Assembly: GCF_018860545.1 (NCBI RefSeq)
Contig: NZ_JAHKPN010000034.1
Location: 1 to 64,000, forward strand
Source: Winogradskyella psychrotolerans
GTDB lineage: Bacteria; Bacteroidota; Bacteroidia; Flavobacteriales; Flavobacteriaceae
DNA: 64,000 bases
Direction of reading: 5' to 3'
The position numbers were made by a program, and so were the translations under genes. Position 1 is the first letter of the stretch. The number at the start of each line of letters is the position of its first letter. The notes below the pieces were generated by a model. That model was given only the letters and a program-made list of their open reading frames with translations, had not been told where the DNA came from and did not search any database. This document shows positions 14,818 to 22,865 of this stretch, piece by piece.

Positions 14818-16734
14818 TTAGACATGTTTTAAACTTGCATTTTGTTCAGTATAGAATTCTCCAACTGTGTATTTATCAATATTTAATTCTGCTGGAATAA
14901 ATGATGTTGTGTAAATCATTTGATAGTCTTTTGAATCAAATTTTTCAGCTTCTTCTACGAGTATTTTTTGAAAATTTTCAGCTCTTATTTTCTCAATACC
15001 TTTATCCTCCATATTATCACAGAAAATAAACCTTGGGTATCGCATTCTTTCTATACCAAGTGAAGCAAGGAAAATAGAAAATCTTGCAGAAATTTTGAGA
15101 TAGAAACTTGAACTAGCTGAATATTTAGCGTCTTTGTCAGATATGTAAGCCATATTATTTCTAAAATCAATATGAAATTCTTTAGCTTGATAGAAATCCT
15201 CTTGTCTTTTAAGGTCATTATTTAAGAGATAGACACCTTCTTTTTCTATTATACTCTTGATATCTAATTTTAGCTTCTCTTGTTCTGCTGATATCTTTTT
15301 AATGGAAAAGTCTAAGGCTTCAATCTCTTGTTCTAAATCGGACTGAAGTTTTATTAAACTTTGGTACATTTCTGCATTTTCAAATAGTGTTCTTAGTTGA
15401 ATTATTTCTCCTTCTATAAAACCTTTATCTACATATAATTGGTCTAACTTTTCTTGTCTTATTGTTTTTACATCATTAATACTACTATTAACTTTTTGTT
15501 GAATATGAAATAATTCTAATTTGTTCGATTCTAATTCAGCGTGTAATTCTAGTAGTTGTCTTTTCTTAATAGATATAAGATTTTTTGATTCTCTAATTTG
15601 AAAATCAATTTCTTGCTCTATTTTTCTTGCTTGAGTTATACCAAAACTATCATCAATATCAGTTTTGCATAGTTTACATACATTTTCAGTTTCGATTGGT
15701 TCAATAGGGGACAAGCATTCTGGACAATTTTGGATAGGAAAATTGCCTAATAAATCTCGGGTCAGAATAGATTTATTTAAAGCTTTAAGTTTGTTTTTTA
15801 GTGCTTCAATAAAATAATCTGTATCCTCAATTTCATATGAAAAGTTCTTAATCTGTTGTTCAAGTTTTTTTACCTTTTGACGCTGTAAAATTGCTTGTGT
15901 ATTTAGCTTTTCAAAGTCTAGTTGAGTTTTTTGAGTGAAACGAACTTTTTTCTCTTGGTTTTTTAAATCAATAATATCACTTTCAATTTGATTGATTTCT
16001 TTTTCTTTCTCTGTAATGCGCAGATTTAAGCTGCTTGGTATAAGGTCATGCGGATTTTGAATAAAACGTTTTATTACTTTGATTTCCCTTTTGGTTTCAT
16101 CGAGTTCTTTATCGGCTTCAACTTTTCTCTGTTTCTTATCGTATAATTCTTGTCTATAAACACCAAGTAATAAATCAGCAACTGTTTCTCTGGTCAATGT
16201 GGTATCAAATTCTTCATAATAGAATAAAGAATTTGTGGGTGAATCTTGGTCTAAATAGAGGAGTCTAAGTATTTGATGAAATGTTATATTATTTTCACCT
16301 TTTACGATAGGAAGGTCGAGATTTTCAAATAATACATTTGAAAAGCTTTTTTTATTATCGGTTGTATTAAAATTAAATTTTTGCCAACCTTCGGTTTCTT
16401 TTTCGGCTTCTTCTAAAGTTCCCCAAAAAATGAATAAACCTTCTGTTTTGTTGCCTTTTCCGTATTTGTTAAGGTTGATTTCTCTTTTTAAGGTTAGAGG
16501 TGCTTTATTTATCTCTATCTCTGCTATTACGTATGAACATTTTTTGGCTTCTTTTACCCAATCATTAAAAGCTCCACCTAATACATAGAACATAAAATGA
16601 GTGATAGTAGATTTACCACTACTATTATTACCTCTTATAATATTAATTCCTTTATGAAAAATTTCATCATAAGCAATCTCACCATTTCTGGTGTAAATTT
16701 TCATTCTGTTAAAAAAGAGGTTATTATGCATCAT
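14818..16734 (-). CDS. SMC/Rad50-like ABC ATPase of an ABC-three-component-type system
   Basis: A 638-aa ATPase. Walker A is near the N terminus (IIRGNNSSGKSTITHFMF, about 33-50). A long coiled coil spans about 205-500 and is interrupted by a zinc-knuckle hinge (CPECLSPIEP...CKLCKTD, about 338-361). A C-terminal lobe follows, with the signature-like YSASSSFYLKISARFSIFLAS and Walker B FIFCDNMEDKG (about 584-594). It overlaps the middle-component gene by 11 bp and is the last gene of a four-gene operon. In ABC-3C systems (a predicted conflict-system class) this ATPase senses an invader or damage and controls an effector. The overlaps make co-translation likely. Confidence 0.85.
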   Translation of the reverse strand: MMHNNLFFNRMKIYTRNGEIAYDEIFHKGINIIRGNNSSGKSTITHFMFYVLGGAFNDWVKEAKKCSYVIAEIEINKAPLTLKREINLNKYGKGNKTEGLFIFWGTLEEAEKETEGWQKFNFNTTDNKKSFSNVLFENLDLPIVKGENNITFHQILRLLYLDQDSPTNSLFYYEEFDTTLTRETVADLLLGVYRQELYDKKQRKVEADKELDETKREIKVIKRFIQNPHDLIPSSLNLRITEKEKEINQIESDIIDLKNQEKKVRFTQKTQLDFEKLNTQAILQRQKVKKLEQQIKNFSYEIEDTDYFIEALKNKLKALNKSILTRDLLGNFPIQNCPECLSPIEPIETENVCKLCKTDIDDSFGITQARKIEQEIDFQIRESKNLISIKKRQLLELHAELESNKLELFHIQQKVNSSINDVKTIRQEKLDQLYVDKGFIEGEIIQLRTLFENAEMYQSLIKLQSDLEQEIEALDFSIKKISAEQEKLKLDIKSIIEKEGVYLLNNDLKRQEDFYQAKEFHIDFRNNMAYISDKDAKYSASSSFYLKISARFSIFLASLGIERMRYPRFIFCDNMEDKGIEKIRAENFQKILVEEAEKFDSKDYQMIYTTSFIPAELNIDKYTVGEFYTEQNASLKHV

Positions 16735-17263
16735 ATTTACTTTCTAATAATCCTGTTCTACTTTTTAAACCGTCAACACCAAATAAAGAAATTTGATAAA
16801 AATGACTTGTTAAAAGTTTAATTGCATTTTCTTCTTGCACACTTAAGTCCTTAAAATCATCTGCGTAATCATCAAATATGTTTTTATTAATACTTGATAT
16901 TCTGTTTTCTTGAAGATAATCTTTATTCACTATTCCATATGAAGCTAGACACTTTATAGCCGTCATTTGATATGGTTTAATTTTCTCAAACATCTTTCGG
17001 TCGTTTATAACCATTTCGTAAGGATTTTCCTCTTTCACGATGAAGCTTTTAATTATTTTTTTGACGTCTTGTTCTTCACGTTTTAATCTTATGGTTTTCA
17101 TTTTATTTGGATAAAGTAAATAGTAATCCCAAATTCTTAATCTGTCTATTTCTATTAATCCATCTTGTTTAAAATGAGCAAGCAGTTTCATCATTCTGTA
17201 AACTGTGTGATATAAATCATATGCTTTTTGATATACAATCATACTTCCCAATTTATGTGGCAA
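16724..17263 (-). CDS. ABC-three-component system middle component-like protein
   Basis: A 179-aa, mostly helical cytoplasmic protein. The pattern LIEIDRLRIWDYYLLYP (about 35-51), then MFEKIKPYQMTAIKCLASYGIV and the conserved end SLFGVDGLKSRTGLLES, resembles ABC-3C middle components. These are winged-helix-like proteins encoded between the effector/CTD protein and the ATPase. Start and stop overlap both neighbours (25 and 11 bp). I cannot assign the numbered subfamily from sequence alone. Confidence 0.7.
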   Translation of the reverse strand: MPHKLGSMIVYQKAYDLYHTVYRMMKLLAHFKQDGLIEIDRLRIWDYYLLYPNKMKTIRLKREEQDVKKIIKSFIVKEENPYEMVINDRKMFEKIKPYQMTAIKCLASYGIVNKDYLQENRISSINKNIFDDYADDFKDLSVQEENAIKLLTSHFYQISLFGVDGLKSRTGLLESKYDA

Positions 17264-17814
17264 TTGCCTGTGAGATAATGAAACATTCCTTGAATTTCAG
17301 TTGATGATAAACCAATTATATCATCGCATCCTTCTGATTCGATTAAATCTAAAATCGGTTTTACAACGTCACTTGATATTGTTGCCAATATATCTATTTC
17401 TGGTATGCCTTCGCGTAACATAGGCTTAATTAGGTTAATATACTTTTCTAGTACTATTGCTAAAATAAAGGCAAATATTTCTTGAGCTGGTTCGTAATTT
17501 TGGTAGTAAACAAGTTTTTTGTGAAACTCTTGTTTTAGCCAAGCAAAATCTTCATACAAGTAACTTTTGTCTGCATTTATTAATTTTTGTTCAAGACCTA
17601 TTGTGTCTCTACGTGTAGTATATCTTTTAAGGTTATCTGATATTTTTTCTATTTCTTCACTATTGTCTACACTTCCTCTAAGCTTTTCAAATAGAGATGA
17701 TAATTTTCCATTTGAACCGATGTAATTATGGGTTTGTGAATTATCATCACCTCCAATTATTTTATTCTTTGAGCCTGATATATTGGCGTTATTTTGATTC
17801 GTCTTCTTTAGCAT
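17239..17814 (-). CDS. ABC-3C CTD-type component with N-terminal GGDDN motif
   Basis: A 191-aa product. Residues 10-30 carry NANISGSKNKIIGGDDNSQT, a near copy of the tail of the preceding 60-aa membrane peptide. Residues 38-190 are helical and end in GMFHYLTGNCHINWEV, resembling the C-terminal domain that links effectors to the middle component and ATPase in ABC-3C systems. Usually an effector domain precedes this CTD; here only the short motif does, so the effector appears to be supplied in trans by the 60-aa peptide. The start codon overlaps the stop of that peptide (TAATG). Confidence 0.65.
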   Translation of the reverse strand: MLKKTNQNNANISGSKNKIIGGDDNSQTHNYIGSNGKLSSLFEKLRGSVDNSEEIEKISDNLKRYTTRRDTIGLEQKLINADKSYLYEDFAWLKQEFHKKLVYYQNYEPAQEIFAFILAIVLEKYINLIKPMLREGIPEIDILATISSDVVKPILDLIESEGCDDIIGLSSTEIQGMFHYLTGNCHINWEV

Positions 17815-17996
17815 TAACTTTTAGAGTTATCGTCACCACCAATTACTTTATTCTTATCTCCTTTAATTTTAATATTGTCCTGTTTTGTCTTTGTATTTCG
17901 CTTACGAGATTTATTTATTGAAATTAAAGCACCACCAATTATTGCTGTAATTAGTGCAATAACTGCTATAATAATTTTTGTAGTATTATCTTCCAT
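17814..17996 (-). CDS. one-TM peptide with C-terminal GGDDN motif, putative membrane effector
   Basis: A 60-aa protein. A single membrane helix at about 8-27 (IIIAVIALITAIIGGALISI) is followed by a basic linker (KSRKRNTKTK) and a C-terminal motif NIKIKGDKNKVIGGDDNSKS. The motif is repeated at the N terminus of the next gene product. A TM effector plus a shared motif in adjacent genes is the layout of bacterial amyloid-signalling pairs. The start codon is about 20 bp inside the cassette box at 18016-18023. Role inferred: membrane-disrupting effector of the operon. Confidence 0.65.
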   Translation of the reverse strand: MEDNTTKIIIAVIALITAIIGGALISINKSRKRNTKTKQDNIKIKGDKNKVIGGDDNSKS

Positions 17997-18012
17997 AGTT
18001 TGTTTTTTCAGC

Positions 18013-18150
18013 TTGTGTACAACGTGATTGTGTATGGTTAGTTGCGTGGTTAAACAACTAATTTAGTAAACTTTTACGAACCCGTGAAAATTCCGCAGGA
18101 ATTTTCGCAAGTAGGCTAGAAGCAAGCAATTAATTATACACGGTGTTGGC
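18013..18150 (-). repeat. attC-like site, family A copy 10
   Basis: One of the best copies. The left box TGTACAAC (18016-18023) leads the ABC-3C cassette, and the inner hairpin is GAAAATTCC-gca-GGAATTTTC. The right box GTTGGC (18145-18150) is complementary to GCCAAC at 18843-18848 across the 18179-18757 gene. Confidence 0.8.
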
Positions 18151-18178
18151 ATTTCGTTGTTTTTTCGTGATAATTTTG

Positions 18179-18757
18179 TTAATCTAAATTCCAATGTCCA
18201 ATATCTTGTTCATCGTCAGGCAAACCTAAATATGGTATATCTATATTACCTCTATCTTCATCTTCTTCTAAAGCGTCAATCGCATCTGACATTGCTTGTT
18301 CTTTCCAAGTATAATCTTCACGCTTTTTATTGATTTTTGGATAGTGAAATTTTCCTATTACGAAAGTTGCAGGTATGAAGATTCCATTTCTTGTTATCCC
18401 ATGCTGATCTTCCAGAGGTTCTGATACATCAAACATCGTTTTCACTTCTGTTTCAGAGTCAACTTTGTTGCTTCGGTAGGCATAACATTTATCATAAGTA
18501 TAATCACAGAGTCTTTTTATGATTTTGTTATGAACACCTGTTATATAACTCATTGTGTGTACAGGATAGTCATATCTGTCGTAGATATACTCTCTCTTAT
18601 ACATTAAGTCTTTGGTAATATCCATAACATTAGCATACATATTACTTCTGAAATAATTCATTGGTGCAATGACTTCAATTGTCGTCTTTATACGCTCGTC
18701 ATACTCATTTATAACGCTTTGTACTATTGCATGATATGTGTCTTTGTGTATTCTCAT
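18179..18757 (-). CDS. unknown protein in a cassette
   Basis: A 192-aa cytoplasmic protein rich in Tyr and Asp. The N-terminal half is helical (HAIVQSVINEYDERIKTTIE; YITGVHNKIIKRLCDYTYDK). The middle has a strand pair (NGIFIPATFVIGKFHYPKI), and the C terminus is strongly acidic (DALEEDEDRGN...DDEQDIGHWNLD). No known family and no catalytic motif seen. It is the sole cargo between family B copy 2 and family A copy 10, with complementary boxes. Confidence 0.65.
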   Translation of the reverse strand: MRIHKDTYHAIVQSVINEYDERIKTTIEVIAPMNYFRSNMYANVMDITKDLMYKREYIYDRYDYPVHTMSYITGVHNKIIKRLCDYTYDKCYAYRSNKVDSETEVKTMFDVSEPLEDQHGITRNGIFIPATFVIGKFHYPKINKKREDYTWKEQAMSDAIDALEEDEDRGNIDIPYLGLPDDEQDIGHWNLD

Positions 18758-18842
18758 ATCTTATATCATTTTGATTTAATGTAAAATCCAATTTCTGTTT
18801 TGAATATTTACTCTTTATCCATCTTCCTTTCTAGCAATGAAC

Positions 18843-19050
18843 GCCAACTCGTTATATAATAACTATTATGACTCATATTCCCTAAATATAGTTAGTTAAT
18901 CATAACCTTTATACATTAAATAGACATCTAACAAACATAATCGTTATTTATCAGTAAATCAATACGTAAAGTTACGTACAGATCCTCTTCGTCAAAAGCC
19001 AAGGTACAACGCTCAAAATGATATCACTTACGGTAAACCGTAATAGCAAT
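18843..19050 (-). repeat. long recombination-site-like element, family B copy 2
   Basis: Begins with GCCAAC (box) and CAACTCGTTATATAATAACTATTATGACTCATATTCCC, matching the other two family B copies. Further matches are AATACGTAAAGTTACGTACAG and CTTACGGTAAACCGTAATAG near the outer end. It lies right after the terminator region of the epimerase gene. Confidence 0.6.
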
Positions 19051-19082
19051 AACTAAAGTGTAAAACTCTATAAAACACAACA

Positions 19083-19106
19083 ACCACCAAGCATGCGCCA
19101 AGTGGT
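19083..19106 (-). terminator. probable terminator of the epimerase gene
   Basis: Short hairpin with arms AACCAC/GTGGTT around a GC-rich centre with CGCATGCTTG, about 35 bp past the stop of the 19142-20149 gene and followed by a T-rich tract on the minus strand. Confidence 0.5.
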
Positions 19107-19141
19107 TTTATATTCATATAAATTATAACTATGAATTACAT

Positions 19142-20149
19142 CTACTGCGCTTTCCAGTCCGTTTTTAAATATCTAAGTGCCTCTTCTAAAGCTTGTTTTG
19201 ATGGTTTAGGATTAAAGTTGAGTTCTTCTTTAGATTTACTAATATCATAATCTTGTTTTAGTCCATAAAACATATCTAAATAATGGCGCTGCAATAGGGG
19301 TTCTTTTCCTGTGAGTTTACTGCTGAACTCCATGAGACCAGCCACCGTGTACAATAAGCATTTGGGTACTTGTTTAGGTGTTTTTAGTTTTAATTCTGGA
19401 TATAGCTTTGCGGCTATGTTTACACTGTCTTGTAAAGTGGTGTGTGTTGGGTTAGAGAGGATATAGCGTTCTTGGTCTTTGCCTTTTAGCATGGCTTGGT
19501 AAGCGCCAAAAGCCACATCTTTGACATCTACCCAGTTTAAGGTGACGTTGGTATCTACTGGGATTTCGCCTTTTAAAATTTGATAGACTAAGTTGTTAGA
19601 ATAACTCAGTTTGTGGGCGTGGTTGCCAATCATTGCCGATGGTAAAATGAGAACGGTTCTGATGTTGTATGTTTCACCTAAGGCTAAAGCCAGTTTATCA
19701 GAATCGTTTTTAGAATTGTAATACCAGTTTCTTCGGTCTGTATTATAACCATTATCTACGTTGGCCGGTAAGGTGTTAAAGTCTAAAGCGGCCACAGAAC
19801 TTACATAAACGATGTTTTTAATGCCACATGCTTTGGCAATATCGAACAGGTTTTGGGTGCCTTTTAGGTTGTTGTCGTAAATCTCTGTTTTTGGGTCTTT
19901 TGCCCACATACTAAAGTTGGCGGCAACGGCATAGATATGCGTGACGTCTTTACATGCTTTTCTTAAGGCTGCTTTGTCTAGAAGATCTGCTTGTACCACC
20001 TCGACATCTAAACCTTTAAACGGTGCGGTGTTATTTAAATCTCTAACGGTTGTTCTTACGTTTTGGTTTTTGGATAGCAACAAACGGATTAGATTGTTTG
20101 CTAAATGGCCATTGCCACCGGTTACTAAGGCTAAGTCTTTACTCATCAC
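19142..20149 (-). CDS. NAD(P)-dependent epimerase/dehydratase (extended SDR)
   Basis: A 335-aa Rossmann enzyme. The N-terminal dinucleotide loop is VTGGNGHLANNLIRLL (about 9-24). Other features are a DLLDKAALRKA segment, the VYVSSVAALDF strand (about 116-126) and the catalytic YNSKNDSDK (Tyr-x3-Lys variant, about 144-152). It resembles dihydroflavonol-reductase-like SDRs acting on a hydroxy/keto or sugar-type substrate; the substrate is not evident. A Crp/Fnr-like regulator lies 59 bp upstream in the same direction and probably controls it. Confidence 0.9.
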   Translation of the reverse strand: MMSKDLALVTGGNGHLANNLIRLLLSKNQNVRTTVRDLNNTAPFKGLDVEVVQADLLDKAALRKACKDVTHIYAVAANFSMWAKDPKTEIYDNNLKGTQNLFDIAKACGIKNIVYVSSVAALDFNTLPANVDNGYNTDRRNWYYNSKNDSDKLALALGETYNIRTVLILPSAMIGNHAHKLSYSNNLVYQILKGEIPVDTNVTLNWVDVKDVAFGAYQAMLKGKDQERYILSNPTHTTLQDSVNIAAKLYPELKLKTPKQVPKCLLYTVAGLMEFSSKLTGKEPLLQRHYLDMFYGLKQDYDISKSKEELNFNPKPSKQALEEALRYLKTDWKAQ

Positions 20150-20208
20150 TATTGTTTTTTTGTTTGCGTAAAGGTCTGCCGTAATGTGGAGTTGAAAAAT
20201 AACAAATG

Positions 20209-20778
20209 TTAGATAGTGATCTGTTTTCTAATCCGGCTTAAGGATTGCGGTTCCATACCTAAGAAGGAAGCGATATTGTCTACAGAGACATTTAGGGCTA
20301 GGTTAGGCTGTTGTGTTATAAACTTTAAATAGCGTTCTTTTGCTGTTAATACCTGGAAATCTTTAACCCGTTCTATTTTGCAATTGAGGTGCTCGTTGGT
20401 GATTGTTTTTATAAAGTCGCTCCAAAAGGCGGATTGCGCTTGGATCAGTTCGAAATCTGGTTTAGAGATTTTAAGTAGTTTACAGTCGGTAATGGTTTCG
20501 TAATAGTCAGATGCTGGAGTTTCACTCATAAAACTCTCTAGGGAGGTGAAGAAATCGTGCTCGGCGACTAAATGTTGCACTACAATTTTACCATCTACAT
20601 TTTGATAGCCTTTTACAATGCCTTCACTTAGGAAATACACATAGCGTTCTGTTTTTCCGGCTTCTAAGAGTAGGGTGTTAGCTGGTACATTTTGGGAGGT
20701 AAAATAGGTTTCCACTAAACGGCTATCGGTTTGGGATATGTTACATCGTGATTGGATATAGCGGTGTAAGTTTTTCAT
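20209..20778 (-). CDS. Crp/Fnr-family regulator (cyclic-nucleotide-binding domain)
   Basis: A 189-aa product. Residues 20-120 form the cNMP-binding beta-roll (NTLLLEAGKTERYVYFLSEGIVKGYQ). The C terminus is a short winged helix (ALNVSVDNIASFLGMEPQSLSRIRKQI) typical of the small Bacteroidetes members that have lost part of the canonical ligand pocket. Upstream lies a family A site. It is likely cotranscribed with the epimerase gene. Confidence 0.9.
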   Translation of the reverse strand: MKNLHRYIQSRCNISQTDSRLVETYFTSQNVPANTLLLEAGKTERYVYFLSEGIVKGYQNVDGKIVVQHLVAEHDFFTSLESFMSETPASDYYETITDCKLLKISKPDFELIQAQSAFWSDFIKTITNEHLNCKIERVKDFQVLTAKERYLKFITQQPNLALNVSVDNIASFLGMEPQSLSRIRKQITI

Positions 20779-20794
20779 GGGTGTGATTTAAATA

Positions 20795-20910
20795 GTGTTT
20801 GTGTATGGCTAAGCACCTAATTTAGCAAATATATCACAGATAGTATTCCGCAGGAATGCTTGTAAGTTGGCAATGCACTACCCAATTAATTATATACGGT
20901 GTTGTGTGGC
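20795..20910 (-). repeat. attC-like site, family A copy 11
   Basis: Contains GTTTGTGTATGGCTAAGCACCTAATTTAGC, a short inner hairpin (ATTCC-gca-GGAAT) and the right arm AATTAATTATATACGGTGTT. The box GTTGTGTGGC (20901-20910) pairs 9 of 10 with GACACACAAC at 22320-22329 across the TrkH gene. Confidence 0.75.
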
Positions 20911-20941
20911 GTTTTTTCTATTTTTCTAATTATTAATTTTT

Positions 20942-22294
20942 TCATACAGCCAAATCATCAGTTCTAATTTTTTTAGAATCGTTCTCTTTTTGATGCAATA
21001 ATGCAAATCCAAAAGTTAGAACTCCAACTCGTCCAATAAACATTAAAATAATAATCAATATTTTCCCAACGTTAGTTAAATCTCCTGTAATTCCTGTACT
21101 TAATCCAACTGTTCCTAAAGCGGATGCTACTTCAAATAATATGCTGTCAAAAGAAAAATTTTCAAAGTAAGAAAGTAAAAATGAAAACAAGAAAATTAAA
21201 CTCGTGTAAAGCATAAAAGTTGATGTGGCAACGTATATTCTTTCAAATGGAATAAGTCTGTTTAAAAATGTGATTTTTTTCTGACCAAACAATCGACTTT
21301 TTAATATCGATAGCATTGCCGTCAATGTCGTTATTTTCATTCCTCCTGCTGTTCCTGAAGGCGAAGCTCCAATATACATAAGAAAGGTTATAAACAATAA
21401 TATTGGCAAGGATAATTCACCGATAGGTATTGTGTTAAACCCAACTGTTGTCATAGCTGACATTGCTTGGAAGAAAGAGGTCATAAGTGAACTATTTGAA
21501 CCGAGAATAGAGGATGATTCTGTTGCGTAAATGAGTAAAGTTCCTAAAAAAAGTAAAAACAAAAACCCATAGATAATGATTTTAGTTGTGAACGAAATTT
21601 CTTTTGATTTACCTTTAATTCGATACCACAAATCTGTAATTACAATAAAACCCAAAGAACCAGAAATTGCTAATACAGAAATAATTGTGTTTATAAAAGT
21701 ATTGTCTTGATAGCTTTCGAAACCATCATTAAACAATCCAAAACCAGCTGTACAAAACGATGAAATACTATGAAAAATTGAAAACCAAATTGCTTTTAAA
21801 CTCCCCATTCCAGAATTGGTAAAGGCAAAGTAGAAAAGTATAGCTCCAATAGTTTCCATTATTAGGGTAAAAACAATAACGCTTTTGATAAAATCTTTTA
21901 TCTGAATTGTATTAGGTAATGTAAATTCCGTTCCTATTAATTTACTATGCCAATGTGTTATTTTTTTGGTAGTAAATAATAAATAGTATGTCGTTAGCGT
22001 CATATATCCAATTCCGCCAATTTGTATTAAAGCCATAATAACAAATTGACCGAAAAAATTATAGGAATCGAAAACGCTTATTGTCACAAGTCCAGTAGTT
22101 GAAATAGCAGAAGTTGAAATAAATAAATTATCTAAAAAAGAAATGTCGGTTTTGTGAAATAAAGGAATAGACAGTAAAATAAATCCAATTAGCGTATACA
22201 AAAAGAATCCCCAAACTAAATTCATTTGAGGTGATTTACTAATTTGGAATTTTCGGTACCAATTAGATATTTTCTTGTATGTTTTATTTTCCAT
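20942..22294 (-). CDS. TrkH-family potassium uptake protein in a cassette
   Basis: A 450-aa membrane protein. The start is set at 22294 (MENKTYKKISNWYRK) because the frame further upstream runs through the recombination-site-like element. Four pore-loop repeats with filter glycines are visible: SAISTTGLV, FCTAGFG, MTTVGFN and ALGTVGLSTG, plus the conserved GTAGGMKITT. About ten membrane helices are expected. It should form the K+ translocating subunit; no TrkA/KtrA regulatory subunit is encoded nearby, so it must use one from elsewhere or act alone. It is the only cargo of a cassette of about 1.4 kb, large for such elements. Confidence 0.92.
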   Translation of the reverse strand: MENKTYKKISNWYRKFQISKSPQMNLVWGFFLYTLIGFILLSIPLFHKTDISFLDNLFISTSAISTTGLVTISVFDSYNFFGQFVIMALIQIGGIGYMTLTTYYLLFTTKKITHWHSKLIGTEFTLPNTIQIKDFIKSVIVFTLIMETIGAILFYFAFTNSGMGSLKAIWFSIFHSISSFCTAGFGLFNDGFESYQDNTFINTIISVLAISGSLGFIVITDLWYRIKGKSKEISFTTKIIIYGFLFLLFLGTLLIYATESSSILGSNSSLMTSFFQAMSAMTTVGFNTIPIGELSLPILLFITFLMYIGASPSGTAGGMKITTLTAMLSILKSRLFGQKKITFLNRLIPFERIYVATSTFMLYTSLIFLFSFLLSYFENFSFDSILFEVASALGTVGLSTGITGDLTNVGKILIIILMFIGRVGVLTFGFALLHQKENDSKKIRTDDLAV

Positions 22295-22319
22295 TCTTTG
22301 TATTTCGGTTTTTTTTAAT

Positions 22320-22520
22320 GACACACAACTCGTTATACAGTAACTTTTATTACTCATATCCCGAAAATAGAGCAAAATATAGTAGCTTTTTATATTCTAG
22401 CAACGAAGTTAAATGTATTTCGTTAAAAATCTATACGAAAAGTTACATACTGGTTTTCTCAGATAAAACCCAAGTTGCAATCCTCTAATGCGTATAGGTT
22501 ACGGTAAGCCTTGATAGCTA
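22320..22520 (-). repeat. long recombination-site-like element, family B copy 3
   Basis: Starts with box GACACACAAC and CTCGTTATACAGTAACTTTTATTACTCATATCCCG, as in the other two copies. The outer part has ACGAAAAGTTACATACTGG and GCGTATAGGTTACGGTAAGCC. Possible terminal pairing TATAC/GTATA next to AAC/GTT. It borders the terminator of the thioredoxin-region operon, so it marks the end of the array. Confidence 0.6.
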
Positions 22521-22550
22521 GCTACATAGGAAATGAAACTGTATTAAAAG

Positions 22551-22581
22551 AAAAACCACCTTGCTTTCGCAACGTGGTTTT
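22551..22581 (-). terminator. terminator of the peroxiredoxin-thioredoxin gene group
   Basis: Hairpin AAAACCAC.TTGC-tttc-GCAA.GTGGTTTT (plus strand read) followed on the minus strand by a TTTTTCTTTT tract, about 25 bp after the stop of the 22606-22863 gene. Confidence 0.85.
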
Positions 22582-22605
22582 AAAAGGGGTAATTCTCTTT
22601 TTCAA

Positions 22606-22863
22606 TTATTTATCAATAGACCCTAACACACGTTTCATAAATCCGTTAACGGCTTCTTTTTTAGGTGTGCCTTCTTTTATCATTTTGTTGACTTCAATAG
22701 CACCATACATATTAGAGATTAGTTCTCCAATAACGTCTAATTCTTCATCTTTAAGCGATGGTACTTCGGTTAAGGCTTCAAGTGTTTCTATAGTTTCAAT
22801 GATGTAATCTTCGTCATTGTCTTCTATAAACTGCGTTAAGTGTTTAATTACCGGTAGCTTCAT
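22606..22863 (-). CDS. small conserved protein of the thioredoxin locus (DUF6952-like)
   Basis: An 85-aa acidic helical protein (MKLPVIKHLTQFIEDNDEDY...). It begins 2 bp after the thioredoxin gene and belongs to a small family that in Flavobacteria habitually follows a thioredoxin-like gene. No catalytic residues are apparent. Function unknown; the tight coupling suggests a partner or adaptor of the thioredoxin. Confidence 0.75.
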   Translation of the reverse strand: MKLPVIKHLTQFIEDNDEDYIIETIETLEALTEVPSLKDEELDVIGELISNMYGAIEVNKMIKEGTPKKEAVNGFMKRVLGSIDK

Positions 22864-22865
22864 AA

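Noticed and set aside
1-22330. Family A repeats as a MITE or simple transposon remnant
   Set aside because: No target-site duplications are evident, and the outermost bases vary from copy to copy yet pair across the neighbouring gene; a transposon would carry constant ends.
1-22330. Family A repeats as a CRISPR array
   Set aside because: Units are over 100 bp, spacers are whole genes, and no cas gene is present.
22295-22375. Upstream extension of the TrkH frame
   Set aside because: These codons lie in the cassette leader and the recombination-site-like element; MENKTYKK at 22294 gives a normal TrkH N terminus.
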